Part shown: piece after piece, positions 63,188 through 64,000 of the stretch
How the letters are laid out: every line of letters starts with the position of its first letter
How positions within the stretch are numbered: the stretch's first letter is position 1
NCBI GenBank assembly: GCA_964549335.1
Contig: CAZJUQ010000031.1
Location: 1 to 64,000 of the forward strand
Source of the DNA: Sulfidibacterium sp964549335
Lineage (GTDB): Bacteria; Bacteroidota; Bacteroidia; Bacteroidales; F082
Length of the DNA stretch: 64,000 nt
Reading direction: 5' to 3'
Program-made: the position numbers and the translations under genes
Notes under the pieces: model-generated
Told to the model about the DNA's origin: nothing
Database searches by the model: none
Seen by the model: the letters and a program-made list of their open reading frames with translations, nothing else

Positions 63188-64000
63188 ATGATGCTTGGAT
63201 ATATAATATGGGATGTAGGCAGCAATATTTTCAAACTTTCGGAAAATGTTCCTTTAATAGGCGGTTTTACGGTCAGGTGGTACGGTCTCTTTTTTGCTTT
63301 GTCGTTTATCTTGGGGTATATGATCATACAAAAGATGTTCAACAAGGAGAATATTCCCGAAAAGATACTCGACCGGCTGTCAACATATATGGTAATATTC
63401 ACCATTGTGGGGGCTCGTTTGGGTCATTGTTTTTTTTATGAGCCGCACTATTTTCTTTCACATCCTTTTGAGATTTTGCAGGTATGGAAAGGGGGATTGG
63501 CGAGTCACGGTGCTGCGGCAGGCATTTTGACGGGACTGTTTATCTTTTCGAAAAAATACAGACTACCCTTTTTGTGGGTTATGGACCGTGTGGTAGTTCC
63601 TGTGGCACTTGCGGGGTTTTTCATCAGAATGGGAAACCTGATGAACTCCGAAATATACGGATATCAAACATCTTTGCCCTGGGGGTTTGTTTTTGTCAGA
63701 GCGGGCGAAACGACACCGCACCACCCCACCCAAATTTATGAAGGATTGAGCTATCTGCTGATATTTATCTTTTTGTGCAGATATTACAAAAAGCATATTG
63801 ACGACGGCAAACTATACGACGGCAAACTTTTCGGCTACTTTCTCGTACTTGTTTTCGCAATGCGTTTTTTTATCGAATTTATAAAGGAGCCTCAGGAAAT
63901 TTGGGAACAACACATGATATTGAACATGGGTCAGCTACTAAGCATTCCGTTGGTTTTGGCGGGGTTTGTAATCCTTTGGTATTCACATAAAAGAAAAAAG
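63188..64000 (+). CDS. lgt: Prolipoprotein diacylglyceryl transferase, cut by window end
   Basis: The frame is open from the ATG at 63188 (or 63191) for 271 codons to the window edge. It encodes a multi-helix membrane protein with Lgt features: GFTVRWYGLFFALSFILGYMII at the N-terminus, the Arg/His region VGARLGHCFFYEPHYF, KGGLASHGAAAGI and the Lgt signature FFIRMGNLMNSEIYG (R-x-G-N-x-x-N-x-E). HPTQIYEGLSYL follows. It attaches diacylglycerol to the lipobox cysteine of exported lipoproteins such as the four seen in this window. Very little can be missing at the C-terminus. Confidence 0.93.
   Translation, partial: MMLGYIIWDVGSNIFKLSENVPLIGGFTVRWYGLFFALSFILGYMIIQKMFNKENIPEKILDRLSTYMVIFTIVGARLGHCFFYEPHYFLSHPFEILQVWKGGLASHGAAAGILTGLFIFSKKYRLPFLWVMDRVVVPVALAGFFIRMGNLMNSEIYGYQTSLPWGFVFVRAGETTPHHPTQIYEGLSYLLIFIFLCRYYKKHIDDGKLYDGKLFGYFLVLVFAMRFFIEFIKEPQEIWEQHMILNMGQLLSIPLVLAGFVILWYSHKRKK

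Overview
The window is a chromosomal segment of a Bacteroidota (Bacteroidetes) bacterium. The evidence is PorT of the type IX secretion system, a T9SS sorting domain on a subtilase, an ExbB/138-aa membrane protein/ExbD/ExbD operon, signal peptides that end in Ala-Gln, TAnnTTTG promoter boxes in place of a classical -10, demethylmenaquinone methyltransferase, and weak Shine-Dalgarno use. Genes for adenosylcobalamin-dependent ribonucleotide reductase and a polysulfide/thiosulfate-reductase-type molybdoenzyme point to an anaerobic or microaerobic, sulfur-exposed life. I cannot assign a genus. There are no phage genes, transposases, rRNA or CRISPR arrays.

Layout. 1-3.5 kb: two surface lipoproteins (one with three PKD repeats and an LruC domain), then tRNA-Glu. 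3.5-7.4 kb: porT, menG/ubiE, heptose-7-phosphate kinase, YjbQ, and divergent elbB. 7.7-15 kb: envelope genes (two outer-membrane barrels, one carrying a ComEA-like helix-hairpin-helix; a T9SS subtilase; a DPP-IV-like peptidase). 15.2-21.5 kb: a self-contained sulfur operon with a promoter and dyad in front and a strong terminator behind. It encodes a Tat-exported molybdopterin reductase, a 4Fe-4S subunit, an NrfD membrane anchor, two half-size YeeE/YedE sulfur transporters, and two membrane-anchored rhodanese-like proteins that both lack the active-site cysteine but share the same basic C-terminal tail ending in Gly-Gly-Cys. 21.5-24.1 kb: energy-transducing ExbB/ExbD operon and tRNA-Ser. 24.1-37.2 kb: housekeeping (asparaginase, TatD, ROK kinase, DNA polymerase I, universal stress proteins, MltF-like transglycosylase, UvrC). 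37.4-39.3 kb: an SDR plus steroid-5-alpha-reductase-like pair behind a palindromic operator. 39.4-46.1 kb: tRNA-Thr, DUF418, a sigma-54 activator and a giant TolB-propeller/barrel protein with a degenerate zincin domain. 46.4-60.6 kb: class II RNR, FMN oxidoreductase, acyl-CoA dehydrogenase, dxs, lipA, lipB, ispD, glycosyltransferase with flippase-like protein, ruvC, ferritin-VIT1. 60.6-64 kb: a GC-rich non-coding islet, a glutaminyl-cyclase-type M28 lipoprotein, an unrecognised secreted protein, and the start of lgt.

Themes. Isoprenoid/menaquinone supply (dxs, ispD, menG, elbB) and lipoyl synthesis are represented. Envelope biogenesis dominates (PorT, Exb, Lgt, heptose kinase, MltF, glutaminyl cyclase). 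The most promising undescribed system is the sulfur operon with its paired cysteine-tailed, cysteine-less rhodaneses.
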